DNA of 64,000 nt from Pelodera strongyloides (lineage: Eukaryota > Nematoda > Chromadorea > Rhabditida > Rhabditidae), in assembly GCA_036852015.1 (NCBI GenBank), contig JAANDG010000164.1:124001-188000 (forward strand), written 5' to 3'. Position numbers and translations under genes: made by a program. The notes under the pieces are model-generated. The model was not told the DNA's origin and made no database searches. It worked only from the letters and a program-made list of their open reading frames with translations. Of this stretch, positions 1 through 12,363 are shown in pieces (position 1 is the stretch's first letter; each line of letters opens with the position of its first letter).

Positions 1-6
1 TTTGAA

Positions 7-66
7 TGCTATTCTCTGTATCCAGAGAATGTTTCCCCGAGGGAACCGAGGGAATCGGAGTGATGT
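7..66. repeat. fragment of snap-back repeat family A
   Basis: This stretch matches one half of the palindromic element seen complete at 11043-11172 (shared GAATGCTATT, CCCCGAGGGAA and GAATCGGAGT). Only one arm lies in the window. Confidence 0.5.
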
Positions 67-127
67 ATTCGATCTCAGTAGAGTGAGGACATGAGAAAAG
101 CCTACACATTTACACAGTATACTCCAG

Positions 128-3100
128 ATGAACCCCGAAAATGGAAAATGGGACGATTTCGGTTCCACTGAAGCCGGATGGGCGGCCGTTTGCGAACAGA
201 TTGTTGTAAGTTTTTGGTTTTGTTTTGATTCTACAATTTAGAAGCTCTGTTCGTTAGTATTGCCTTGAGATACTATGCAGGTTTTCTATGTTTGGGATCC
301 CTTACCTCAATGGAACAGTCTCACTTTCTACGACTATTGCACATTGATACCTAATTGTGGAATAATTATAATTTCACCAGTAATAAATACATATACTTAT
401 TTAGCCTTCAACCGGAAAGGGATGTCCATAAGTTATCTAGTAAGTCGACTTCATGGTAATATAGTAATGTCATGGGAAACCAAAAACCCCGATTTCGACC
501 CGATTAAATCCCTCAAAAAATCGGGCCGTGAGCGGTGCGAAATCGGGGTTTTGGGAAAAAATCGGGGCGAAATCGGGGGTTTTCGACAAATAATCGGGGC
601 GAAATCGGGCCTTGTTCCCAATGCCCCGATCATTTGTGATCGGGGCGAAATCGGGACGTGATCGGGTTTTTTGGGGTGTTTTTTGAAAGAATCGGGGCGA
701 AATCGGGGTTTTTGAAAATAATCGGGGCAAAATCGCGGGTTTCACTTTCCTGTGGTTCTGAACTTCAACCTTCCGTGATTTGAGACCAATTGTATTAGAA
801 TAAATAAATATATAAATAAATAAATAAACCTCAGTCGGGGAGGAGCCCGTAACGTAAGGGTACTTCATCCGACTGCTCATATATAAAGAAAACAACTTTT
901 CAGGAGGAAGCGTCTGGTCTGGCCATGCATCAACTTGCATTTTATTTAATAAAAGATTTTGTTTTTGTGAGTGATATTCAATTTTTTTTCTCGATCGTAC
1001 GACTCTTTTGACGCAAACATGCATTAATATAAAAGAGTAACTGTAGCGTAATTTGCATACCGACGTGCGTTACGGAAATGCAAATTTTCGACAATATTTC
1101 CGCGTGTTCGGGTATTAAAATAGTTTCGCAGCTCAATATCGAAGTATGCACATGCAATTGTTTCCTATTATGTGAATTTCTTATGATACTTTTGAAACGT
1201 TGTATATAAGTATGCCCATGCTAAACCAATCATATTTCCATGTAAGTCGCATCAGGCGGCGTGAGCCGACTGGTGCACTATAAATGTCAATGAATGCTTT
1301 AGGGAAAGGTGAAACCGGTTGTATATTGAGCTGCTACATAGGAAATGGGTGAAGTCCATTTGATGGTCAACTCGTGACCAAGTTTCATCGATGACGGTCA
1401 TCAGATGGCGCAAAATGGTCACGAACCAGCCACGAACCAGTCACCAGACGTTTTTTTTTGGTAAAAACCATTTGGTGATGGGCCAACGACGGTTGTTCTG
1501 TGCTTTCGGTAATTATTTCGCTTTCCTGTGTACATGAAAATGATGGGTTTTGCAAGTATGCCCGATTTCCTTGCAAGCATCGGAAAATTTACCGTATCTT
1601 GGCACTACACGAGAATATCTACAGGCAGTTTTTACGACCGATCGCCACCGGATCATTTGTTCAACAAAAAATGTCTTTGATGGGGTTTCCATGTTTGCGA
1701 TTCGCACCTGCGAAAATGACAAACCGCTGTCCATGTTCAAGTCATTTTACATGCACGTCAACTGCCTACCGTAACCCATGCGAATCGCACGTTTGACATA
1801 GTCCTGCAGCGAAAATTCCCCAAACCCGTGCTATTTGAAAAAATCCGTACTGTATTTGAAATAGATCCATACTATCTTGAAATAGATCCATACTAGATCT
1901 AAAATCGCTGCGGGACCTTGTCATTTACACCTTCTCGAACATGGACAGGCGTTTGTCATTTTCGCCTGTGCGAATCGCATACATGGAAACCCCATTATGG
2001 CGGATTTTCCATAGTGCGGATGTGTCAAAATTACACAAAATTACGGTAAACTGCGCACGATTTTGCGAATTGATACTTGCAAGGAAAACTCGCGGTTTTT
2101 GGCATACGCGAACCCCATGAAGATAAGAAACGAATGCATTATGTACAAATCATGTGACACTTTTCGAGAATTCTAACAATAAGCCTTTTTGCGCGCTTTA
2201 TTTTAAAAATGCGCTTACAATTAGTAAAATGACGTTGGCTTCATAGGAGGGAGGCTCTTAGATATATTATTCCACGGTTACATGCAATTTAAGGTCATAA
2301 AGTTTTGTTTTAAAGAAAAAATAATTTGTTTTATACAAATCTCTCATACTCAGCTGTTGTCGCGTTTTGCTTAAATGTTTGCGAATTAAGCTCAAATTGT
2401 CGTACTTCTATCTCAAACCAGTTTTTAATACACAAAATTATGCCATATAATATATTCGCATTAGAAATTGGTTGTATTAGCGAAAGTTAACCCTTATCTG
2501 CGTCTAAAATGCATTCTCGAAAGGCACCCTACTAGGATACTCTATCGATCGGACCACCCTGGCTGGATCCGCTTTGCGTGCCGCGTGGCGGCGAATTATC
2601 GATCGGGGCGAGGGGGCACCCCTAGGCTGGGAAACTGAAGGGTTAAGTACACTACTTGGGTAAACTGAACCCGTAAACAAACCCCATAAGTGTTAAGTGG
2701 AAGTGTTACGTAACACCTAGGTAAACTCAACGGTTAAGTTGAATAGTGCATTTTTCCTCCGCAGCGTGCATTTTTTTTCAAGTTTTTTTTTGGACTTTGC
2801 AGTAAACTTCGTGTTTTCCCAGTGAATTACTATATATTTTACTAGTTAAGCATTGATGTGTTGCCTTTGTGGTAACTCTCTTTATCTATTATGTTATTGA
2901 AATATGGTCGTATTGTTCATGTTATTCGAATTATCTGCTTTTGTTTATTTTATAGAACGCGCTGCATCGAGTACGTGGGACGAGGAGGATCACTGTCCTG
3001 AATCGGCATGGAGTGTTGCTTCTCGATACGAACATCGCCGAATGTAGCCTTTTCCACTGTGGTATGTTTTACTTACACACCATCTTCTCAATCCTCAAAT

Positions 3101-3243
3101 GAGCAGTGAATTTCGTTAATTTCGTATTGTCTAGATATGTACGCGTTCCTATTCTCTTTTTAGATGTGATGCTTCTTGTGCCTTCTGCGTCCCCTCTTCC
3201 CCTGGCGTGCTCATCAACTGTACATCAACTGCGAAGATCTTGA
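128..3243 (+). CDS. tentative small three-exon gene, function unknown
   Basis: Proposed exons: 128-205, 2956-3061 and 3164-3243. Exon 1 opens with ATG directly after an acceptor-like CTCCAG, as in a trans-spliced nematode message. It reads 26 codons (begins MNPENGKWDDFGST) to a strong GTAAGT donor. The next two exons are flanked by good TTATAG and TTTTTAG acceptors and a GTATGT donor. Phases agree (0, then 1), giving an 87-residue protein ending HQLRRS and TGA. No domain is recognisable. Exon 1 is the best-supported part. Exons 2 and 3 are weaker, because another reading frame of exon 2 is also open for most of its length and intron 1 (2750 bases) is full of repeats. Exon 1 could belong to a different downstream structure. 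Confidence 0.3.
476..740. repeat. irregular short repeat of AATCGGGGCGAAATCGGG
   Basis: The motif AATCGGGGCGAAATCGGG or close variants occurs at least five times on the + strand, with two inverted forms (CCCCGATTTCG, GCCCCGATCA) in the same stretch. Spacing is irregular and separated by T-rich spacers. The short open frames here on both strands come from the repeat and are not genes. Confidence 0.6.
1681..1994. repeat. inverted-repeat element with ends of about 57 bp (copy 1)
   Basis: The left end (TGGGGTTTCCATG, TGCGAAAATGACAAAC, CTGTCCATGTTC) reappears as its reverse complement at the right end (GAACATGGACAG, GTTTGTCATTTTCGC, CATGGAAACCCCA). The interior contains CCTGCAGCGAAA and TCGCTGCGGGACC, which also occur in order at about 49757-50075, so this is a dispersed non-coding transposon-like repeat. 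Confidence 0.65.
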
Positions 3244-4599
3244 AAAGGTCTGACTGGAATCTGACGGATGTTCTGCAGTGGCGCTGCTCTGATGCAGGAG
3301 TGTGAATGGAGATGGAGATTAGAAAGATTGTCTTTTGCTTTCAATAGATTTGTTGGTTTTGTAGACAGCGCATTTTTTCTTGTCCTACTTTTCGAAGAGT
3401 GAGCCTGTATGCCTTTACTTTGTTAGTTCGTTATTGTATGAGATGTACCGAATATAGTTTTCCTCTAAAATTGTTTATTGCTCCAACTTCTGCCTACTTA
3501 TCGTATCCGTTAGGTTCTATCCAGAAATGCCAGTTTTTTCATTGATCGTTAACGATTATTTAAAATACATATCTGAACGACTATTTCTAACAGCTGTATT
3601 TTGTATCTGTGTAATTTTACTTGAAGCGAGCTTTTCCTCTTTATACACGATTTTATGTTTTATTTTGCTATGTTTGATTTTGTTTATTGACACTTTATAG
3701 AATAGTTTATTTAGCGTACATGCACCTACCGTAAAGCCTTATAATATATTATTAACACACTTTATGTGTTAATAAGTATTTATATACTTATTCTTTATTT
3801 TCATCTTGTATTTCGTTTTGGCTTGGTTTTCGTTGCTTTTATTATATAAAATTTATTTAAGGCAAATTTCTCGTTATTTTTAGTGTGCTCTAATTTTTGG
3901 ATAGGTTACCGTATTTTAGTAGTTGCGACACTATTTGGTGCTACCTACCCGCAGAAATTTTCCCGAAGGTGCGCTCTAAAACACAAACGCGGTACCGTAG
4001 TCGGGGCACTTAAGGGTTAAACTTACCACTTCAGCTGAAGGGTTAAGTTTAACAATAAACGAACCCTTCGGCGGAAGTGGTAAGATTAACCCCTCAGTAA
4101 CCCTATCAGAGCCGGCCCGCGGCCGCCGGCGATCCTCGCTCGACCGAGAATTTTTGCCTTTTCACATTTTTCATGTATTTTGAAGAATATTTCGCGTTTG
4201 CTTAGGTTTCTGTGTTTTATATTGAAGAGTCTGTGACAAACAAATAGAATGGGCAACTAATTTACGATTATAATCGCATTCCTGACCTAAAAAGGCACCG
4301 TACTCTGTCAAATTTTCGGATCCCAAGTCTCAAGTTTTCGTATTTCTCCCCGTTCGTTCAACTGTTCTTTTTATTCTTATTTTCTTGATTTCTTCGTCAA
4401 CATTTCCTTTGTGTGTTTTTCGGTACCGGTCTGCTATTATTGCCAGTGTTTTCGGTGTATTTCTACGAGAATACGGTGTTTTCTCGTAGAAAAGTCTGTG
4501 GCAAATTGTATTTCAGCCTAGACTATTCTTCCCCCGTGTTTTCGTCTGTGGCAAGTTGTATTTCCGCCTGGACTGATCTTGCCACTAGGAAACCCTGTG
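3244..4599. other. no gene seen
   Basis: AT-rich DNA with no supported exon. From about 4440 the sequence begins to resemble degenerate satellite monomers (TCTGTGGCAAATTG, GTCTAGAAAACCCTGTGGC), marking the left edge of the array. Confidence 0.5.
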
Positions 4600-7500
4600 G
4601 CCAACGGTTTTCGTCTAGAAAACCCTGTGGCAAGATGTGTTTCAGTTGAAACTGAGTTTGCCACACGGTTTTCATCTAGAAAACCCTGTGGCAAGATGTG
4701 TTTCAGTTGAAACTGAGTTTGCCACACGGTTTTCATCTAGAAAACCTGTGGCAAGATGTGTTTCAGTTGAAACTGAGTTTGCCACACGGTTTTCATCTAG
4801 AAAACCCTGTGGCAAGATGTGTTTCAGTTGAAACTGAGTTTGCCACACGGTTTTCATCTAGAAAACCCTGTGGCAAGATGTGTTTCAGTTGAAACTGAGT
4901 TTGCCACACGGTTTTCATCTAGAAACCCTGTGGCAAGATGTGTTTCAGTTGAAACTGAGTTTGCCACACGGTTTTCATCTAGAAAACCCTGTGGCAAGAT
5001 GTGTTTCAGTTGAAACTGAGTTTGCCACACGGTTTTCATCTAGAAAACCCTGTGGCAGTGTGGCAAGATGTGTTTCAGTTGAAACTGAGTTTGCCACACG
5101 GTTTTCGTCTAGAAAAGCCTGTGTTTCCTTGAAACTGGTTTGCCTGTGAAACCTGTGGCAAGATGTGTTTCAGTTGAAACTGAGTTTGCCACACGGTTTT
5201 CATCTAGAAAACCCTGTGGCAAGATGTGTTTCAGTTGAAACTGAGTTTGCCCACACGGTTTTCTAGAAAACCCTGTTTTTTCGTCTAGAAAAGCCTGTGG
5301 CAAGATGTGTTTCAGTTGAAACTGAGTTTGCCACACGGTTTTTCATCTAGAAAACCCTGTGGCAAGATGTGTTTCAGTTGAAACTGAGTTTGCCACACGG
5401 TTTTCATCTAGAAAACCCTGTGGCAAGATGTTTTCAGTTTGAAAACTGAGTTTGCCACACGGTTTTCATCTAGAAAACCCTGTGGCAAGATGTGTTCAGT
5501 TGAAACTGAGTTTGCCAAACTTTGTGAAAAGCCTGTGGCAAGATGTGTTTCAGTTGAAACTGAGTTTGCCACACGGTTTTCATCTAGAAAACCCTGTGGC
5601 AAGATGTGTTTCAGTTGAAACTGAGTTTGCCACACGGTTTTCATCTAGAAAACCCTGTGGCAAGATGTGTTTTCAGTTGAAACTGAGTTTGCCACACTGG
5701 TTTTCATCTAGAAAACCCTGTGGCAAGATGTGTTTCAGTTGAAACTGAGTTTGCCACACGGTTTTCATCTAGAAAACCCTGTGGCAAGATGTGTTTCAGT
5801 TGAAACTGAGTTTGCCACACGGTTTTCGTCTAGAAAACCCTGTGGCACACGGTTTTCGTCTAGAAAAGCCTGTGGCAAGATGTGTTTGTGTTTCAGTTGA
5901 AACTGAGTTTGCCACATGGTTTTCGTCTAGAAAAGGCCTGTGGCAAGATGTGTTCATTTGAAACTGAGTTTGCCACACGGTTTTCATCTAGAAAACCCTG
6001 TGGCAAGATGTGTTTCAGTTGAAACTGAGTTTGCCACACGGTTTTCATCTAGAAAACCCTGTGGCAAGATGTGTTTCAGTTGAAACTGAGTTTGCCACAC
6101 GGTTTTCATCTAGAAAACCCTGTGGCAAGATGTGTTTCAGTTGAAACTGAGTTTGCCACACGGTTTTCATCTAGAAAAACCCTGTGGCAAGATGTGTTTC
6201 AGTTGAAACTGAGTTTGCCACACGGTTTTCATCTAGAAAACCCTGTGGCAAGATGTGTTTCAGTTGAAACTGAGTTTGCCACATGGTTTTCATCTAGAAA
6301 CCCTGTGGCAAGATGTGTTTCAGTTGAAACTGAGTTTGCCACACGGTTTTCATCTAGAAAACCCTGTGGCAAGATGTGTTTCAGTTGAAACTGAGTTTGC
6401 CACACGGTTTTCATCTAGAAAACCCTGTGGCAAGATGTGTTTCAGTTGAAACTGAGTTTGCCACACGGTTTTCATCTAGAAAACCCTTGGCCAATGTGCC
6501 TGTTTTGCCAGGTTTTCAGAGAAAACCCTGTGGCAAGATGTGTTCAGTTGAAACTGAGTTTGCCACACGGTTTTCATCTAGAAAACCCTGTGGCAAGATG
6601 TGTTTCAGTTGAAACTGAGTTTGCCACACGGTTTTCATCTAGAAACCCCTGTGGCAAGATGTGTTTCAGTTGAAACTGAGTTTGCCACACGGTTTTCATC
6701 TAGAAAACCCTGTGGCAAGATGTGTTTTTCAGTTGAAACTGAGTTTGCCACACGGTTTTCATCTAGAAACCCCTGTGGCAAGATGTGTTTCAGTTGAAAC
6801 TGAGTTTGCCACACGGTTTTCATCTAGAAAACCCTGTGGCAAGATGTGTTTTTCAGTTGAAACTGAGTTTGCCACACGGTTTTCATCTAGAAAACCCTGT
6901 GGCAAGATGTGTTTTCAGTTGAAACTGAGTTTGCCACACGGTTTTCATCTAGAAAACCCTGTGGCAAGATGTGTTTCAGTTGGAAACTGAGTTTGCCACA
7001 CGGTTTTCATCTAGAAAACCCTGTGGCAAGATGTGTTTTTCAGTTGAAACTGAGTTTGCCACACGGTTTTCATCTAGAAAACCCTGTGGCAAGATGTGTT
7101 TCAGTTGAAACTGAGTTTGCCACACGGTTTTCATCTAGAAAAGCCTGTGGCAAGATGTGTTTCAGTTGAAACTGAGTTTGCCACACGGTTTTCATCTAGA
7201 AACCCCTGTGGCAAGATGTGTTTCAGTTGAAACTGAGTTTGCCACACGGTTTTCATCTAGAAACCCTGTGGCAAGATGTGTTTCAGTTGAAACTGAGTTT
7301 GCCACACGGTTTTCATCTAGAAAACCCTGTGGCAAGATGTGTTTCAGTTGAAACTGAGTTTGCCACACGGTTTTCATCTAGAAAACCCTGTGGCAAGATG
7401 TGTTTTCAGTTGAAACTGAGTTTGCCACACGGTTTTCATCTAGAAAACCCTGTGGCAAGATGTTTCAGTTGAAACCTGAGTTTGCCACACGGTTTTCATC

Positions 7501-9127
7501 TAGAAAACCCTGTGGCAAGATGTGTTTCAGTTGAAACTGAGTTTGCCACACGGTTTTCATCTAGAAAACCCTGTGGCAAGATGTGTTTTCAGTTGAAACT
7601 GAGTTTGCCACACGGTTTTCATCTAGAAAACCCTGTGGCAAGATGTGTTTCAGTTGAAACTGAGTTTGCCACACGGTTTTCATCTAGAAAACCCCTGTGG
7701 CAAGATGTGTTTCAGTTGAAACTGAGTTTGCCACACGGTTTTCATCTAGAAAACCCTGTGGCAAGATGTGTTTCAGTTTGAAACTTGCCACACGGTTTTC
7801 CCACATGGTTTTTCTAGAAAACCCTGTGGCAAGATGTGTTTCAGTTGAAACTGAGTTTGCCACACGGTTTTCATCTAGAAAACCCTGTGGCAAGATGTGT
7901 TTCAGTTGAAACTGAGTTTGCCACACGGTTTTCATCTAGAAAACCCTGTGGCAAGATGTGTTTCAGTTGAAACTGAGTTTGCCACACGGTTTTCATCTAG
8001 AAAACCCTGTGGCAAGATGTGTTTCAGTTGAAACTGAGTTTGCCACACGGTTTTCATCTAGAAAACCTGTGGCAAGATGTGTTTCAGTTGAAACTGAGTT
8101 TGCCACATGGTTTTCATCTAGAAAACCCTGTGGCAAGATGTGTTTCAGTTGAAACTGAGTTTGCCACACGGTTTTCATCTAGAAAACCCTGTGGCAAGAT
8201 GTGTTTCAGTTGAAACTGAGTTTGCCACACGGTTTTCATCTAGAAACCCTGTGGCAAGATGTGTTTCAGTGGAAACTGAGTTTGCCACACGGTTTTCATC
8301 TAGAAAACCCTGTGGCAAGATGTGTTTCAGTTGAAACTGAGTTTGCCACACGGTTTTCATCTAGAAAACCCTGTGGCAAGATGTGTTTCAGTTGAAACTG
8401 AGTTTGCCACACGGTTTTCATCTAGAAAACCCTGTGGCAAGATGTGTTTCAGTTGAAACTGAGTTTGCCACACGGTTTTCATCTAGAAAACCCTGTGGCA
8501 AGATGTGTTTCAGTTGAAACTGAGTTTGCCACACGGTTTTCATCTAGAAAACCCTGTGGCAAGATGTGTTTCAGTTGAAACTGAGTTTGCCACACGGTTT
8601 TCATCTAGAAAACCCTGTGGCAAGATGTTTTTTTCAGTTGAAACTGAGTTTGCCACACGGTTTTCATCTAGAAAACCCTGTGGCAAGATGTGTTTCAGTT
8701 GAAACTGAGTTTGCCACACGGTTTTCATCTAGAAAACCCTGTGGCAAGATGTGTTTCAGTTGAAACTGAGTTTGCCACACTTCAGTTGAAACTGAGTTTG
8801 CCACACGGTTTTCATCTAGAAAACCCTGTGGCAAGATGTGTTTCAGTTGAAACTGAGTTTGCCACACGGTTTTCATCTAGAAAACCCTGTGGCAAGATGT
8901 GTTTCAGTGGAAACTGAGTTTGCCACACGGTTTTCATCTAGAAAACCCTGTGGCAAGATGTGTTTCAGTGGAAACTGAGTTTGCCACACGGTTTTCATCT
9001 AGAAAACCCTGTGGCAAGAGAAAAAACCCTGTGCAGATGTGTTTCAGTTGAAACTGAGTTTGCCACACGGTTTTCATCTAGAAAACCCTGTGGCAAGATG
9101 TGCTTCAGTTGAAACTGAGTTTGCCAC
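4600..9127. repeat. 61-bp satellite array, about 74 units
   Basis: The repeating unit runs CTAGAAAACCCTGTGGCAAG, then ATGTGTTTCAGTTGAAACTG, then AGTTTGCCACACGGTTTTCAT, 61 bases in total. Many adjacent units are identical; others differ by one-base gains or losses, and a few are truncated or rearranged (for example around 5110-5150, 5820-5900, 6480-6540, 7780-7820, 9010-9030). Each unit is close to its own reverse complement: AAAACC pairs with GGTTTT, TGTGGCAA with TTGCCACA, GTTTCA with TGAAAC. Because 61 is not a multiple of 3, open frames run through several units on both strands; they are not genes. There are no unique spacers, so it is not a CRISPR array. Confidence 0.97.
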
Positions 9128-9468
9128 ATTTCGCACAACCGACAGCTACGATCAATGCATAACATTGGAAATGGCGCAACAAATATATAAAATGCTTTTT
9201 ATTCATATTAACCGATTAATAACCAGTAAGAGTAAGGATACATTCTATTTTCGGATTTGTTTAAATATTAAACAAAAAGACAAAACTGTCTAATTTCATG
9301 TTGTCAACTGAGCATGGATATTCAATGTATCTGTAGACTATGCTTGCGTTTGTGGGAATATTTCCAATCTTCTACCGTAGATATAGTAGAATTGGATTTC
9401 ATAATACACTAATTCAACAAATTTTCTGGGTGTACTTGAAAAGCGTGCAGGATCTATTTTGGAGGTTG

Positions 9469-12291
9469 CTAATTATAATAATTCAGGTTGAGATATAAAC
9501 TGTATTGTTCCCATTTTGACATTCCTCTATTCTTTCGTTTGCTGATTGTCCACTTGTTCGTGAGTGACATCGGCTGAATTTCAATATTATTTAAAAAGAT
9601 TTGCCAAGGTTCTGTAGGAAACCAACTAGGTTCAACTATCAACTAGGTTAGCTATAATGAGTGGCGTGGCTAGACGCTGAGAATAGAGGCTAGAGGCCAT
9701 ATTCACCACTCCGATTCCCTCGGGGAAATAGTCCCTGGGGACAGAAAATAGCATTCTAATGTGAGAGACGCAGAGGAAAAGACGGGGAATTCCCCATGGG
9801 GAATTGAGTGGTGAATATGACCTCAGGTTTTCTCGTCTCTGCCCGTCTTTGAATACTGTATCGAACCAACCCTCTAAAAAAGGGACACGCTGTTTTGAAG
9901 TGTAAAAGCCTTATTGATTTATTGATTTTCTCACCAACGTTATCCAAAGTGTCTTCCGCATCACACGCCCCATTATCGTCTTTGGTATCGGAATTCGCGG
10001 AAGCAATTGAGTCGTCCACGTCTTTATTTGTGTTGTCGTCACCCTATTTTATCTCAATTATTGTTATCAGTCGATGCGATTTCTCTGATTTATAGAAGAA
10101 ATTAGACTACGATACCTTTATTTCTTACTTACATTGTATCAGAATCCCTAAGACTCCGGAAATTGCGCATGCGTGACATTCTTGAAAAGAATTCCCGGGT
10201 AAATACCACTTTTGCTTGAGTAAAACATCTTATACCGTATCCTTCTCTGCGTTCTCCTTGCAACTCGGTGTCCCTGCATCGGCCTTCTTCTTTTCTTTTT
10301 TGTCAGTAGAGACTGCCAGATCCCAATCATAAGGATCCGTTCTGAATTACCGTATGTCTACCGTATGTCTAATACTGAAACCTGTCACTTATCATTCTAT
10401 GTATAAGAGTTATAATTTACAGTATTTGGGTATAGATCGCATAGAGTCAACGGTCATAGTATTGTCATCTGTTCGCCGAGCTTGCGAACCCTATGAGGTT
10501 TTTATGACATTGTTGGTAAGAGTAAGAAGCTAGTGAAATACATGTTGGTATATTGTCAGCAGCACCACGTACGGTGTCTTTGATTTATCCGATGAGTAGA
10601 CCATTTCACTCACATTTTCACTCCAAGTTGTTGAATATTCTTCGCCAACGTTGCCTTGATCCTTGCATATTCTGGTTTGTCGTTGTACGAAAGTTTCTTG
10701 ATCAAATCGTAGAAATCGTTGAACGATGCAGGACACCCCTGAAGAGAAACACTGATTTACAATAGATCGTATGCATACGTTGACTTCGATCGGTTTGACA
10801 AACGATGTACTATGCCAGCCTGGAGTTCGTATGCAGTTCCCCAGCTGACAGTAGGCAAGCTGTGCATGAAACGTGAAAAATGATTTGAATAAGTATTTTG
10901 AAGCGGCTTGTAAGGTATTTGCAAATGCTGTAAAAAAACCGTAGCCCGGAATCGGCGAGGCAAAATTCTTCATCAGTAAAAAGTCTCCAATGAGTACGAA
11001 AACTAGAATATAAATGTGGATACCCCATTGGGTTCGAAACCTGAGGCCATATTCACCACCTAATTTCCCATGGGAATTCCCCGTCTTTTCTCTGCGTCTC
11101 TCACATTAGAATGCTATTTTCTGTCCACAGGGACTACTTCCCCGAGGGAATCGGAGTGGTGAATATGGCCTCTCAGCTGTCAGTACTACCCCGATCTCTG
11201 TCTTGTATTGTTGGACAATGTATTTAGGCTCAACCTAAACCCCCTTACTTTCAGGACGACGTCTTGCGGTGTCGTTGTCTTTGTCTTCTCCGCCTGTGTT
11301 CTTGTGGATCCTTTCCAGGGAAGGGTTCCGGTCTAAAACTGATACTTTTATTTTCTCTAAATACAGTATATTCACTGTAGCATGGCCTTGCTTTGCAAGA
11401 CCCTGCTACGTTTCTACGGATTTCGATTGATAAACGGAGTGCACCTTATCTTTGTCTTTCACGGTGTATATCAAAGTTTGTAAATAGTAAATGTCTTACC
11501 GCAGCTTCAATAAGCGAGTAGATGAGTCCGTACAAATCATCATGCCTTCCTTGTTCTTTTCCCAAATGAACATTCAGAGAACAGTAACGAACTGTGCCTC
11601 GGAACGAAACCTAGGACATTTTTTGTTTAGAATTCAAGAAATTAGTTTGTTTATCAGAGAGAGAGAGAGAGAGAGAAAGGGAGAGACGGAGAGTGACTAC
11701 ATAGCTCCCATGGTCTATACATAAGGGATCCCAAACGTTGGTAACAACAAATGAGAAAGTCTACAAGATATGAGCTCACTTTCTGGCGTGGTTCTCTCAA
11801 CTTCATTTTTCCATTCTTTTCCTGGAGCATTATTTGACGAGCCAAACCAAAATCCAATAGGAAAAGGAGCTGGAACTATGTTTAGCGTCTTGTGGTATAA
11901 TTTTGAAAATATATGAATATATTAATGTTAAAGTAGTCCGCATTTCTTACTACCTGAGTATTTTTAAATCCCATGCATAGATTACTCGGTTTCACATCTC
12001 TGTGCACAAATCCGATTGCGTGAAGGTCTTCCAGAGCCTGCAATGTTGAATTATGCATGCACATATTACGTAATTACATGTACATAGGGTCTATTTCGCT
12101 ACAGTACTACATGACGACTTCCACTAATAATATATAAAACACGCCAGGTCTTCGGTAGCCCTATACGTTATTCTGACTCACAATCAGAGTAACCACATCC
12201 ACTTGAATGTAGTATTGATTACCTGTAATCCTTGTATTCCCACTCTCAGCACGGAACCACCCCCCCCCCCCCCCCCCACCCCCCCCCCCCC

Positions 12292-12363
<72 letters not shown>

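Larger units (their letters stand above)
206..2955. other. gene-poor stretch, presumed intron 1 of the small gene
   Basis: Apart from the repeat blocks at 476-740 and 1681-1994 listed separately, no coding signal is visible. Near 2640-2745 there are several copies of GGGTTAAG-like motifs that recur, partly inverted, at 4010-4100. They may be degenerate ends of an old element of about 1.4 kb. Confidence 0.4.

Noticed and set aside
4600..9127. CRISPR-like direct repeats
   Set aside because: Units are contiguous 61-mers with no unique spacers, and the genome is eukaryotic.
4637..9293. Many open frames on both strands encoding repeated FQLKLSLPHGFHLEN or QFQLKHILPQGFLDEN-like peptides
   Set aside because: They are translations of the 61-bp satellite in shifting frames; length 61 forces a frame change each unit and both strands look alike.
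9756..9934. Read-through C-terminus of the kinase past the exon 12 donor
   Set aside because: The extension runs straight into a snap-back repeat, whereas the GTGAG donor and the exon at 9469-9611 keep phase and end in a stop.
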